From Planctomycetota bacterium (GTDB lineage: Bacteria > Planctomycetota > B15-G4 > JADJEK01): DNA of 42,305 bases. Positions within the stretch are counted from its first letter, which is position 1. Each line of letters begins with the position of its first letter. The position numbers and the translations under genes were made by a program. Below, piece after piece: positions 8,254 to 17,900 of this stretch. The notes below the pieces were generated by a model. That model saw nothing but the letters and a program-made list of their open reading frames with translations. It was not told where the DNA came from and ran no database searches. The DNA lies in contig JACQZJ010000170.1 in the NCBI GenBank assembly GCA_016213895.1, forward strand, positions 1 through 42,305. The letters are read 5' to 3'.

Positions 8254-9666
8254 TCAACGCAGGTAGCCCAGGCTCCGCAGCCGCTCCTTCTCGTTCTCGC
8301 TGAGATCGAGGGAGTCGGCGATGGTGAAGCCGCCGTCGGCGACGAGGGCGGAGGCGCGTTCGAGCAGTTCCAGGAGCTGCGTCTTGAGCTGCGCCGCGAC
8401 GTCGGGGTGCTCCTGAGCCACGTTGCGCGTCTCGCCGAGATCGGTGCTCAGGTCGAAGAGCAGGCTCCTGGCCTGGTCCGGCGAACGGCTCACGGCGTCA
8501 GTATCCCGCAACACCCGCGGGCCGTCGAAAGTCCCCTCCGCGCGCATTCCGGTCGTCTCGTCCACGGCGCCGCTGTAGTCGAGGACGAGCTTCCACTCGC
8601 CCACTTGCACGCTGTCGGCGATGTGCCCGGGCCGCAGCGCCAGCTCGGCGAGCGCGGGCATGCCGCGCGGCGCGCCCTGCCCCCGCATGGCCTGGAGCAG
8701 GCTCGTGCCCTCGTTCACCGGCGGCAGCGGCAGGCCGAGCAGGTCGAGGGCCGTGGGCAGGACGTCGACCAGGCGCACGACCTCGCCGACGCGCCCGGGC
8801 TGGATCCCCGGCGCGCGCACCATGAACGGCACGCGCAGCGCCTCGCGGAACAAGGTCCAGCCGTGGTCCTGGAAGCCGTGCTCGCCGAACTCCTCGCCGT
8901 GGTCGGCAGCGAACACGACCGCCGTGTCGTCCGCCAGGCCCAGCTCCTGCAGCTCGTCGAGCACGCGGCCCACGTGGTGGTCGGTGAAAGCGATCTCGCT
9001 GTCGTAGCGGCCCGAGGGAGTCGACAGATCGAAGCCGCTCTTGAAGCCATCGTGCACCCGGTAGTTCCGGTGCGGATCGAAGTAGTGCAGCCAGAGCATC
9101 CAGCGCTGGCCCGAGTCCTCTTCCTTGATCTGTCTCAGCCAGGCGATGCCCTTGTCCGAGATCAGGTCGGAGGTGATGGCGTCGTTGAGCCGCTGAAACG
9201 TCCCGCGGCCGTTGACCACTCCCTCGTTGACCACCAGTTCGTCGTCGAAGTGCGCGAAGCCCTGGTTCATGCCGTGGCGCCCGCTCAGGAACACGTGGTT
9301 GGTGACCGCGGCCGTGAGGAACCCGGCTTCCTGGACCATCTCACCCAGGGTCGGGAAGGACGGGTCGAGGACCGAGTCGTAGCGCACGCACCCGTGGGTC
9401 GACGGGTAGAGCGAGGTCATGACCGAGGCGAGGGAGGGCAGGGTCCACGAGGACTGCGCCTGCGCGTTGTCGAAGACCACGGCCTCGCGCGCCAAGGCGT
9501 CGAGGCTCGGCGACGTGGCCACAGCGTAGCCGTAGATCCCCAGGCGATCGGCGCGCAGCGTGTCGATGGTGATGAGCAGCAGATTCCGGGCCTGGGGCGG
9601 AGGATCCGCGCAGCCCGCCAGCAGCCAGCCGAGGGCAAGAAGCGGCAGCAGGCGCGAGCAGCACAT
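8254..9666 (-). CDS. Sulfatase-like lipoprotein lacking the formylglycine motif
   Basis: I chose the ATG at 9666 because it gives a lipoprotein signal (LLALGWLLAGC, lipidated C19). The mature part begins with LLLITIDTLRADRLGIYGY, the first metal-binding motif of the sulfatase/alkaline-phosphatase superfamily (D35). Active type I sulfatases need C/S-x-P-x-R, whose Cys or Ser becomes formylglycine. Here the aligned segment is SWTLPSLASVMTSLYPSTHG, with T75 at the nucleophile position and L79 in place of the conserved Arg. AADHGEEFGEHG supplies later metal ligands. The protein is therefore more likely a phosphohydrolase or phosphotransferase of the superfamily, or an uncharacterised branch, than a classic sulfatase. 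It ends with SENEKERLRSLGYLR, a tail common in this branch. It is expected to be membrane-anchored and extracytoplasmic. Confidence 0.85.
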   Translation of the reverse strand: MCCSRLLPLLALGWLLAGCADPPPQARNLLLITIDTLRADRLGIYGYAVATSPSLDALAREAVVFDNAQAQSSWTLPSLASVMTSLYPSTHGCVRYDSVLDPSFPTLGEMVQEAGFLTAAVTNHVFLSGRHGMNQGFAHFDDELVVNEGVVNGRGTFQRLNDAITSDLISDKGIAWLRQIKEEDSGQRWMLWLHYFDPHRNYRVHDGFKSGFDLSTPSGRYDSEIAFTDHHVGRVLDELQELGLADDTAVVFAADHGEEFGEHGFQDHGWTLFREALRVPFMVRAPGIQPGRVGEVVRLVDVLPTALDLLGLPLPPVNEGTSLLQAMRGQGAPRGMPALAELALRPGHIADSVQVGEWKLVLDYSGAVDETTGMRAEGTFDGPRVLRDTDAVSRSPDQARSLLFDLSTDLGETRNVAQEHPDVAAQLKTQLLELLERASALVADGGFTIADSLDLSENEKERLRSLGYLR

Positions 9667-10032
9667 GAGAAGACCATCCGATCCGGCGGCGCAGCGTCCC
9701 CCCGTGGCGGAGAGGCGACCGAGCGAGCTGCCAGGCCGTGTAGCTCGCCAAGTGCGCAAGGCAACCCTCGAATCCACGTCACCCCGGGCGATGCCGCCCG
9801 CGGAGGACCCGGATCAGGATGTCCGCTGCGAACCGCCGGCGCCCGAGCGTGCCACGCCCTGCACCCACATCGCAGGCTACCGCCCGCAACAGAGTTTCAA
9901 GACGGACGCCATGCCCGGGCTCTCATCGCGTCACGCCGACGAAGTCACGGGTGTCGCGAGTTCAGACAATCCGCCCGAAAGTCGTGAACTCCAGCTGAGC
10001 CTCTCTTGCGGAGAGGCTCAGCGCAGGCGTCG
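9667..10032. other. Intergenic region with repeat copy 2, no gene seen
   Basis: This 366-base stretch lies between two minus-strand lipoprotein genes. Its right end holds the second copy of the hairpin repeat (9957-10021). The remainder has no frame with a plausible start and ribosome site, and no clear promoter. It probably contains the promoter of the sulfatase-like gene. Confidence 0.5.
9957..10021 (-). repeat. Hairpin-containing dispersed repeat, copy 2
   Basis: On the minus strand this copy begins 11 bases after the stop codon of the lipoprotein gene at 10033-10599 and runs in the same direction. The hairpin arms CTGAGCCTCTC and GAGAGGCTCAG pair over 11 bases around loop CGCAA. The core 9967-10021 is 85% identical to 1228-1282 with no gaps, and seven of the eight differences are transitions. 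The hairpin arms are unchanged between copies; variation sits in the loop and tail. Confidence 0.8.
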
Positions 10033-10599
10033 CTAGCCGCCGAAGCCCACCGGGTTCGGGCCGCTCAGCAGGTAGACCGCCGTCTTGTCACCAGAGGTCG
10101 ACACGTTGATGAGGTGATGCAGGAGATGCCACGACGTGTGCTTCTGGCTCATGCCGCACATGGAGTGATCCATCTCATGCACCATGGCCAGGTGTCCCCA
10201 GAGCACCGAGCCGGCCAAACTGCCGTCCATCCTCACGCCCTTGGCGTCGAAGCTGGCCCGCTCCTCCGAGACCCAGACCATTGAGAGCGGCCCGTAGCCG
10301 CGCGTCTTCTCCACGCTGTAGAGCGTACCGTGGCCCGGCATGTCGTGGACCGTCACCGAACCGCGCTCCCAGTAGGCCAGGAGGCCGAGCGGCCAGAGGT
10401 CGGTCTTCTCGATGACCAGCTCGCTTCCGGAGGCGCCGCCCGCGCGCGCCGCGGCGACCTCCTCCTGGTAGCGGGCCAGCGTGGCGGCGTCCAGGTCTCC
10501 CACGAGGTCGACGTTCTTGAACGAGGCGGCGCCTCCGTCGAAGGTGGAGCAGCCAAGGGCGGAGACGAACGAAAGGGCGAGGAGAGACGTGCGGATCAT
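10033..10599 (-). CDS. Lipoprotein of unknown function
   Basis: The ATG at 10599 has GGGAG 8 bases upstream; a TTG one codon earlier is less likely. The first 17 residues (MIRTSLLALSFVSALGC) form a lipoprotein signal with a clear lipobox and lipidation at Cys17, so the 188-residue product is probably anchored in a membrane and faces the periplasm. The mature part contains HDMPGHGTLYSVEKTRGYG, and the C-terminal half is rich in His and Met (GHLAMVHEMDHSMCGMSQKH and then TSWHLLHHLINVSTSG). That could bind a metal, but no known motif is matched. I recognise no family. The gene is flanked by the histidine kinase gene upstream and repeat copy 2 just downstream. Confidence 0.7.
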   Translation of the reverse strand: MIRTSLLALSFVSALGCSTFDGGAASFKNVDLVGDLDAATLARYQEEVAAARAGGASGSELVIEKTDLWPLGLLAYWERGSVTVHDMPGHGTLYSVEKTRGYGPLSMVWVSEERASFDAKGVRMDGSLAGSVLWGHLAMVHEMDHSMCGMSQKHTSWHLLHHLINVSTSGDKTAVYLLSGPNPVGFGG

Positions 10600-10681
10600 C
10601 AAGAGTTCTCCCGAGGGTTGCAGCGGTGGAAGGGAACCAGTTCCGAATCGCTGGCTATAGCACGGGCCGCGCCCGCCGCCA

Positions 10682-13258
10682 TCAGATGCCCAGGATCTCG
10701 CGCACCTTCTCGGCGAGATCGCGCGCGCCGTATGGTTTCTGGATGAAGCCCGCCAGCCCCTTGCCCGTGAACCTGCTGGTCGCGTCCTGCTCGTCGTAGC
10801 CGCTCGAGAGGATGATGGGCACGTCTGGCCGGATGCGGCGCAGCTCGCGGAAGGTCTCGTCGCCGCCGAGCAGCGGCATGGTCATGTCCAGCAGGATGCC
10901 GCGGATGCCGGCCGCGCGCGCGCGGAAGAGGTCGACCGCCCTCTGCCCGTCCTCGGCGAGGAGCACGTCGAAGCCGGCGCGCTTCAGGCTCTGCTCGGCG
11001 AGGAAGCGCACCGTGGCCTCATCGTCCACCACCAGGATGGTGCCCGCGCCGCGCCACGGCGCGCGCGCCTGCGCGCGCACCTCGAGCGACGCCGCCGGCT
11101 TGGCGGACGCGGGTAGGAGCACGCGGAACGTCGTCCCCTGGCCCGGCGCGCTGTCGATCTTGATGGCGCCCTTGTGGCCGCGCACGATGCCCAACACCGC
11201 GGCCATGCCCAGGCCGCGGCCCTGGAACTTGGTGGTGAAGAAGGGATCGAAGACGCGCGCCCGCGTCTCCGCGTCCATGCCGCAGCCGCTGTCCGCCACC
11301 TCGAGGAAGACGTACTTCCCCTCGGCCAGGCCGGCGTCCGGGAAGAGACCAAGAAGGTAGCCGCGATCGGCGGCCATCGCGCCCGTGCAGATGCGGATCA
11401 TGCCACTCTGGTCGCCGAGCGCGTCGGACGCGTTGGTGATCAGGTTCATGACCACCTGGCGCACCTGCGTGGGATCGCCCTCGACGGGCGGCAGGCCGCG
11501 CGCGAAGTCGAACTCGAGGCGCGCCTTCTTCGAGATCGATGCCACCAGCAGGTTGGTCATCTCCTCGACCAGGCTGTTGAGCTGGAAGACCTGCACCTGG
11601 AAGCGGCCGCGGCCTGAATAGGCGAGCATCTGGCGCGACAGCTCGGCCGCGCGCAGCGCCGCCTTCTCCACCTCCTCGAGCAGCGGCCGCGCCGGCGCGT
11701 CCGGCGCCAGGTCCATGAGCGCCATGCCGGTGTTGCCGAGGATGCCGACCAGCAGGTTGTTGAAGGCGTGCGCGATCCCGCCGGCGAGCACGCCCAGGCT
11801 CTCGAGCTTCTGCGCGTGGCGCATCTGCGACTCGAGGCGCTGGCGCTCCTCCTCGGCGCGCTTCCTTTCCACGCCGAGCGCGATGCGGTCCGCGACCAGG
11901 GCCAGGGCCTGGATGGCGGCGTCCGTCAGCGCCTGGCGCGAGAACATGGCCACCACTCCCACCAGGCGCTCTTCCACGAGCAACGGATGGCCGGCGAACG
12001 CGATCACGCCCTCGCGCCGCGCCCACTCCTTGTCGTGCATGAGGTGGTCGCTGCTCACCGAGTTGGTGAGGTGCGGGCGGCGCTCGAGCGCGACCTGGCC
12101 GACGCGGTAGCGGCCTACCGGGATGCACGCGTACTCGCCGTCGAGGCGCGTCTCCAGGCCGGCGCTGGCTTGCATCTCCAGCACGTCCCCGCGCGCGTTC
12201 AGGGTCCAGATGCGCGCCAGGGCCGCGCCCAGGTGGCGGACCATGCCCTCGGCGCAGCGCTGCAGGCCCTCCTGCAGCGAGCCGCCCTGGGCGATGGCGA
12301 AGCCGACGTGCTCGGCGAAGGCCTCCATGCGGGCGCGCGCGCGGCGCTCTTCCTCGGCGCGCACGCGTTCGGTGATGTCGCTGGTCGAGACCAGCACGCC
12401 GGCCAGAGCCTCCTCGCGGCCCGCGGCCACGGTGAGGCGGCGGCTCACCACGCGCCGCTCGCCGTCGAGCATGCGCACCGCGCCATCCGTGGCCACGAAG
12501 GACGCGCCCGAGGCGATGGCGGTCAGCTCCCGCTTGAACAGCTGGCGGTTCTCCTGCCCCAGGATCCTCTCCAGTCCGGCGACGAAGTCCGCCGCGTCCC
12601 GCGCGCCGTAGAGCGCCACCGCGGCGCGGTTCACGCCGGTGACGCGCACGCGCCGGATGCACTCGTCCACCTCCTGGGGATGATCGCCGAAGAACGCCTC
12701 GAAGTCGCCCACGCCGGCGCCGCGCAGCTCCTCGAGGCGCGCGCCGACCGCGGAAAGGTCCTCTTCCCAGAGGGCCACCGGGGACTCCTCGAACAGCCGG
12801 CGGTAGCGCCTCTCGCTCGCCTCCACGGCCTGCTCGGCGAGCCGGCCGGCGGTGACGTCGCGGATGAAGCCCTCCAGGTAGGCGAGCGCGCCGTCGCGGA
12901 ACACGCCGGCGCCGACCTCCTCCAGCCAGCGCCATTCGCCCGAGCGGTGGCGGATGCGGTACACCAGGTGGAACGGCTCGCCCTGGGCGAGCGCGGCGTC
13001 CACCAGCGAGAAGATCCCGGCCGCGTCCTCCGGGTGGTAGAGCTGGACGAAGCTGATGCGGTCGCTGAGGAACTCCTCGCGCGTGTAGCCGGTCAGCTCC
13101 TCAACCGCGTCGTTGAGGTACAGCATGCTGTAGCGCTCGTTGTTGCGGCAGAGGTAGATGACGCCGGGGATGTTCTCAGCCAGAAGCGAGAAACGCTCCT
13201 CGCTCTCGCGGAGCGCCTGCTCGGGGGCCAGGGAGAGACCGCCCTCGTCCGGGCTCAT
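10682..13258 (-). CDS. Hybrid sensor histidine kinase (PAS, PAS-like, GAF, HisKA, HATPase, REC)
   Basis: The 858-residue soluble kinase has a PAS domain at about 15-145 (NDAVEELTGYTREEF, then a PAC motif ending FIRDVT), a second PAS-like region at about 150-300, and a GAF-like domain at about 315-470. The dimerisation/phosphoacceptor helix is GGIAHAFNNLLVGILGN with H497. The ATPase domain shows MNLITNASDAL (N box), DSGCGMD (G1) and GRGLGMAAVLGIVRGHKG. A C-terminal receiver has DDE at its start and phosphoacceptor D791 in ILLDMTMP. The usual H-box HDFNN reads HAFNN here. It has no membrane segment, so it senses a cytoplasmic signal or is recruited to a complex. No response-regulator gene is adjacent; the fused receiver probably passes phosphate to an unlinked phosphotransfer protein. 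Confidence 0.93.
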   Translation of the reverse strand: MSPDEGGLSLAPEQALRESEERFSLLAENIPGVIYLCRNNERYSMLYLNDAVEELTGYTREEFLSDRISFVQLYHPEDAAGIFSLVDAALAQGEPFHLVYRIRHRSGEWRWLEEVGAGVFRDGALAYLEGFIRDVTAGRLAEQAVEASERRYRRLFEESPVALWEEDLSAVGARLEELRGAGVGDFEAFFGDHPQEVDECIRRVRVTGVNRAAVALYGARDAADFVAGLERILGQENRQLFKRELTAIASGASFVATDGAVRMLDGERRVVSRRLTVAAGREEALAGVLVSTSDITERVRAEEERRARARMEAFAEHVGFAIAQGGSLQEGLQRCAEGMVRHLGAALARIWTLNARGDVLEMQASAGLETRLDGEYACIPVGRYRVGQVALERRPHLTNSVSSDHLMHDKEWARREGVIAFAGHPLLVEERLVGVVAMFSRQALTDAAIQALALVADRIALGVERKRAEEERQRLESQMRHAQKLESLGVLAGGIAHAFNNLLVGILGNTGMALMDLAPDAPARPLLEEVEKAALRAAELSRQMLAYSGRGRFQVQVFQLNSLVEEMTNLLVASISKKARLEFDFARGLPPVEGDPTQVRQVVMNLITNASDALGDQSGMIRICTGAMAADRGYLLGLFPDAGLAEGKYVFLEVADSGCGMDAETRARVFDPFFTTKFQGRGLGMAAVLGIVRGHKGAIKIDSAPGQGTTFRVLLPASAKPAASLEVRAQARAPWRGAGTILVVDDEATVRFLAEQSLKRAGFDVLLAEDGQRAVDLFRARAAGIRGILLDMTMPLLGGDETFRELRRIRPDVPIILSSGYDEQDATSRFTGKGLAGFIQKPYGARDLAEKVREILGI

Positions 13259-13373
13259 CGCGGATCGTGCTCCAGGAGGCTGTGGCGGAAGAGCATGAAC
13301 GGCGTGTGACGCGCGCAGTCTAGCGCGCGCGTCCGCCGTGCCAGGCCCCTTTTCCGCGCGGGTGCGCCCGCGC

Positions 13374-14603
13374 TCAAAAGTCGTTGACGCCGCCGCCCGA
13401 AACCGTGTTGTCGCGCCCGCGGTTGTTGTCGGTGGGAACCGCGCCGTCGATCAGGCCGTCGCCGTTCTTCGCCTCGTTCCGCTCGAGCCAGGTGAGTTGG
13501 CCCAGGACCTGCACGCCCTCGCCGCCGTTGTTCTTCATCTGGCAGTCGCGGATCTTGGTGCCGATCACGCCCGCGGTGACGTAGATGCCGTGCCCGCCGT
13601 TGCTGTTCGCGGTGAGCGAGAGCAGGTTGGTCCCGCCCTCGGTGAGGCGCAAACCATCGTTCAGGTTGCTGTTGAAGACGCCGCCCTTCACGGTCGCGCC
13701 CAGGCCGCCGCCGAGCAGGCCGTAGGTGTTCTGCTTGGCCGTGCAGTTCTGCAGCAGGACCTGGGCGTCCACGGTCGTGTTGTCCAGGTTGAAGCCGGCG
13801 TTCGTGTTGCCGTTCGACTCGCAGCTCAGCAGCCGATGGCCGGCGCCCTCCACGAAGAAACCGTCCAGACCACCGCCGCCCGCGACCGTCCTCTTCACGT
13901 AGTGGCCGTTGCCGCGCAGCGTGATGACCCCGGGGTGGCTCGCCCACTGCCCGCCGGTCGCGATCGCGGTGCAGCCGCTGAGCATGCAGTTCAGCGCCTG
14001 GCTGGTGAGCACGATGCCGCTGAGGCCGCAGGCGCTGGCCTCGCAGTTCGTCAGCTCGTGGCCGAAGCCGTCGAGGAAGAAGCCGTAGCCCGCCATGTCC
14101 GAGAAGTCGCACTCGGTGAAGCACACGCCGAGCACGGTGACGCCCGAAACGACCACGCCGATGTCGTCGCCGGCGACTCCCTGCACCGAGGCCACCTCGA
14201 TGTTGGCCGACTGGCCGTCGATGCGCAGCGCGGCCGCGCCGTCGATGGCGCTGCCGCTGTTGAGGGTGAGGTTCTGCAGCACCACGTTTTCCGAGCCCTG
14301 GATCAAGACCGCTGGACCTCCCTGGCCAACGATCCGCGCCTGGCCGTCGCCGCTGCGCTTGATCGTGAGCTTCGCCTGGCCCGGCAGCACGGCGCTGGCC
14401 ACGGTCACGGACTCGTTATACGTGCCCTTGGGGATGAGCACCGTGTCGCTCGTGTCGGCGTTGGCGAGCGCCTGATCCACGGCGTCCTGGATCGTGACGA
14501 TCGCGCCCTGGCCCACGGTGATCTGTTCGGCCGAGGCGCCGCCGCAAAAGGCCAGCGCAACACCGGCTCCGAGAAGCGAGATCTTGATCGAGTTCTGAGT
14601 CAT
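13374..14603 (-). CDS. Secreted right-handed parallel beta-helix protein 1
   Basis: The ATG at 14603 is preceded by AGGAG at 8 bases. The 409-residue product has a signal peptide (residues about 1-25, ending GGASA) and a pectate-lyase-like N-cap, with TIQDAVDQALANADTSDTVL and IPKGTYNESVTV. Many imperfect turns of 20-25 residues follow, rich in 'G..l..C...'-type steps such as GIVLTSQALNCMLSGCTAIA and NTYGLLGGGLGATVKGGVF. This is the NosD/PbH1 repeat pattern. Such proteins bind or cut polysaccharides; no lyase active site can be picked out, so an adhesin or binding role is as likely as enzymatic activity. It ends SGGGVNDF, with no anchor. Confidence 0.85.
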   Translation of the reverse strand: MTQNSIKISLLGAGVALAFCGGASAEQITVGQGAIVTIQDAVDQALANADTSDTVLIPKGTYNESVTVASAVLPGQAKLTIKRSGDGQARIVGQGGPAVLIQGSENVVLQNLTLNSGSAIDGAAALRIDGQSANIEVASVQGVAGDDIGVVVSGVTVLGVCFTECDFSDMAGYGFFLDGFGHELTNCEASACGLSGIVLTSQALNCMLSGCTAIATGGQWASHPGVITLRGNGHYVKRTVAGGGGLDGFFVEGAGHRLLSCESNGNTNAGFNLDNTTVDAQVLLQNCTAKQNTYGLLGGGLGATVKGGVFNSNLNDGLRLTEGGTNLLSLTANSNGGHGIYVTAGVIGTKIRDCQMKNNGGEGVQVLGQLTWLERNEAKNGDGLIDGAVPTDNNRGRDNTVSGGGVNDF

Positions 14604-14920
14604 GTGCGGTCTCCTATCCTGCCCCCCTCTTCCTTAAGAACCGGGGAATGCAGATTTCCACGCAGGGGCACAGTCCACCGCATTATAGCCGGGCGCCAGG
14701 GACAGGTAGCGGCCAAGCCTCGCTGCCCGCCCTTGTCGAGGGGACAAAACCGTCTTGGGGCAACACGACCCAAGCCCTTTCCTCATCGGATTTTGCGGCG
14801 CGAGCCTTAAGCGAGAAGCCTCGCCCCCGACAATAGTTCGCCGGGTCGATGCGGCGCGCGCCCGGACGTCCGGGGCAGAACCGTTGCGGCAGGAGAAGGT
14901 CGCCGGGCAGAATCATCGCC
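14604..14920. other. Divergent intergenic region between beta-helix 1 and the mannosidase
   Basis: These 317 bases separate two divergent secreted-protein genes. A TATAAT box on the minus strand at 14682-14687 is the only clear regulatory element. On the plus strand GGAGAAGG (14892-14899) precedes the mannosidase start but sits 21 bases away. A frame extends upstream of the mannosidase ATG to 14849 but it is arginine-rich and not convincing. No other gene is seen. Confidence 0.5.
14682..14687 (-). promoter_or_regulatory. Candidate -10 box (TATAAT) for beta-helix 1
   Basis: A perfect TATAAT on the minus strand, 78 bases upstream of the ATG at 14603, stands out in otherwise GC-rich sequence. 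No convincing -35 hexamer is present at 16-18 bases spacing, so an extended -10 or activator-dependent promoter is possible. Confidence 0.4.
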
Positions 14921-17900
14921 ATGATCACGAACCCGTTGCTGCTCCTCCTGTCCCTCGGGCTCGCCGCGCCGCAAGAGGACACCTGCCTGCTGTTCGCGGC
15001 GAACTGCCTGGCCAAGGGAGAAGACAACTTCTTCCTTTATCAGGTGTTCTCCGAGCGGCCGCTCCAGATCAAGGAGGGCGACCGCCTCGCGTACGAGATC
15101 TTCCTGCCGCCCTCCACGTTCCCGCCGCGGGGCGGCGTGGACATCACCTTCGACGAGGGGTGCCTGCGCGACTCGGGCGCGCGCGATCAGATGGAGATTC
15201 GCGCGCACGGCGACGCCCTGCTGCCGGCCGCGGTGGGCCGCTGGCTCGAGCGCCGCATCGATCTCTCGCACCTCGCCGGCCGCACCGTTGCCTCGTTCGA
15301 CCTCCAGGCCGAGGGGGACGAGTGCGGCGCGCACGCGCAGTTCATCGACAACGTGCGCATCCTGCACGGCGACGGCGCCGAGACGGCGATCTATCGCGAC
15401 GGGCCGCCGGAGGCGAACCGCGTGCACTTCCTGACCGGCTACAGCGAGCGCGCCGTGCTGCAGCCGATCGCGCGCGCGCGCGTCACGAAGGAGGCCGACT
15501 TCGCCGCCCTGCTGGACGAGGCCGGGCAGCGCCAGCAGATCCACTGGCAGTACCAGCGCCTCGAAGAGGACGTGCGCCTGGCCGAGGCCTTTCTCGAGGC
15601 GGACGGCCGCGGCGACCTCGTGGCGCAGACGCGCGAGGTCCTGGGTCTCGTGCCCGCGCCCGACGCGTTCTCCGGCAGCCCGGCCGAGTACGCGGCTCTG
15701 GTGCACGAGACGCTGCACCGCTTCGATCACGCGCACGCGGTGATGCAGGCCTACACCGGCCACCTCGTCGGCCACGCGCACATCGACTTCCAGTGGCTCT
15801 GGGAGTGGCCCGAGGGCGTCGAGGTGACGCGCCAGACGTTCGCCCAGGCGTGCCGCTTCATGGAGGAGTTCGCACCGTTCACCTTCACGCAGTCGAGCGC
15901 CGCTCTCTACGCCGCGATCGAGGAGCACTTCCCCGACCTGTTCGCCGAGGTGCGGCGCCGCGTGGCCGAGGGGCGCTTCGAGATCGCCGGCGGCCGCTGG
16001 TGCGAGGGCGACACGAACATGATCTCGGGCGAGTCGCACGCGCGCCACTTCCTGCACGCGCAGCGCTATTTCCGCGAGAAGTTCGGGCGCACGGCCACGG
16101 TCGGCTGGGAGCCGGACACCTTCGGCCACGTGTGGACGCTGCCGCAAATGCTGCGGCTCGCAGGCATCGAGTCCTACTACTTCAGCCGCGCCGGCAAGGG
16201 CATCCCGCTCTTCTGGTGGGAGGGCCCGGACGGCAGCCGCGTGCTCGCCTTCGACGAGCCCGCCACCGGGTCGTGGTACAACTCAGGCATCGGCGAGAGC
16301 CAGATCGAGGAGCTGCTGAGCTTCCGTCGCGCGACAGGCCTCAGGGACCTGATGTGGGTCTACGGCGTCGGGAACCACGGCGGCGGCCCGACGCGCGAGC
16401 AGATCCTCACGGCGCTCGGCTGGCAGGGCGAGAGGGCGCGGCCGGCGGTGCGCTTCGCCACGGCCGGCGCGTTCTTCGCGCGCCTGCGCGAGCAGAACCT
16501 CTCCGCCATCCCCGTGGTCAAGGACGAGCTGAACTTCGTGTTCAGCGGCTGCTACACCACGCACGGCGACGTCAAGCGCCTGAACCGCGACGCCGAGGCG
16601 GCGCTGGTCGCGGCCGAGACGGCGGCGCTGCTCGCCGCGGACACGGGCTGCCCGGCGCCGCGCGCGGACCTGGCGCGCGCCTGGAAGGACGTGCTCTTCA
16701 ACCATCACCACGACACGCTGCCGGGAACGAGCATCCATCCGAGCTACGAATACACGCGCCTGCTCTTGCGCGGGGCGATCGAGCGCGCGCGCTGGATCGA
16801 GGCCGCGGCGCTGCGCCACGTGGCCCTGCGCGTGGAAGACCCGGGCGACGGCAGCGGAGTGCTCGTGTTCAACCCCCTGGGCTTCGCCCGCCGCGGTCTG
16901 GTCGCGGTCGATCTGGGTGAAGACGAGACCGAGGCCTGGCCGGCCTTGGCCGGACCGGGCGGCGCGCTCGCGCCGGCGCAGCTCGTGAGCGGCGCGGACG
17001 GCGGCCGCAAGCTGCTCTTCCTGGCCGAGGACGTTCCCGCGTTCGGCCACGACGTGTGGCGCGCCGCGGCCGAGGCGCCCGCCGCCGATCTCTCGGTCCT
17101 GGAGAACGAGAACGAGATCGTGCTCCGGAACAGCGCGCTCGAGGCGCACGTGGATCGAGGCAGCGGCGAAGTCGTGCGGCTCGTCGATCGCGCAAGGGAG
17201 CGCGAGGTGCTCGCAGGCGGACGGCGCGGCAACGTGCTCGAGGCCTTCATGGAGAAGCCGCACGAGATGAGCGCCTGGGTGATCGGCGAGATCGGCGAGG
17301 TGCTGCCGGTCGAGACCGAGGAAGGCGCGATCGTGATCGAGTCCGGGCCGGTGCGCGCGGCGGTGAAGGTGGTGCGGCGCTTCCGCGGCTCGCGCATCAC
17401 CCAGTGGATCCGCCTGTGCGCGGGCGCGCGCCAGCTCGACTTCGAGACCCTGATCGACTGGCGGGAGCAGGGCGGGGCGGAGCAGCCCGCGCCCATGCTG
17501 CGCGTGGGCTTCCCGCTCGCCGCGGGCGAGTTCGAGGCGCGCTACTCCCTGCCCTTTGGCGACAAGGCGCGGCCGGCGGACGGCGCCGAGGTGCCGGCCC
17601 TGACCTGGGCGGCGCTCGTCGGGCCGCAGGGCGGGGCCGCGCTCTTGAACGACTGCAAGCACGGCCACGGCGCCACGACCGAAGGCGTGCTGCGCCTCAC
17701 GCTGGCGCGCTCGTCGTACTCGCCCGACCCGCTGCCCGATCAGTACGCGCAGCGCGTGATCTTCAGCCTCTTCCCGCTCGGCCCGGACACGGCCGCAGTC
17801 GAGGCCACGCGCGCCGGCTTCGAGCTGAACGCGCCGCTCGTGGCGCAGCGTGTTTCGCGCAGCGCGATCAACCCATTCGTTGGTGATGAGGAGCGTGCAG

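Noticed and set aside
11768-13309. Plus-strand frame opposite the histidine kinase
   Set aside because: Shadow frame with skewed composition; the kinase frame explains the region.
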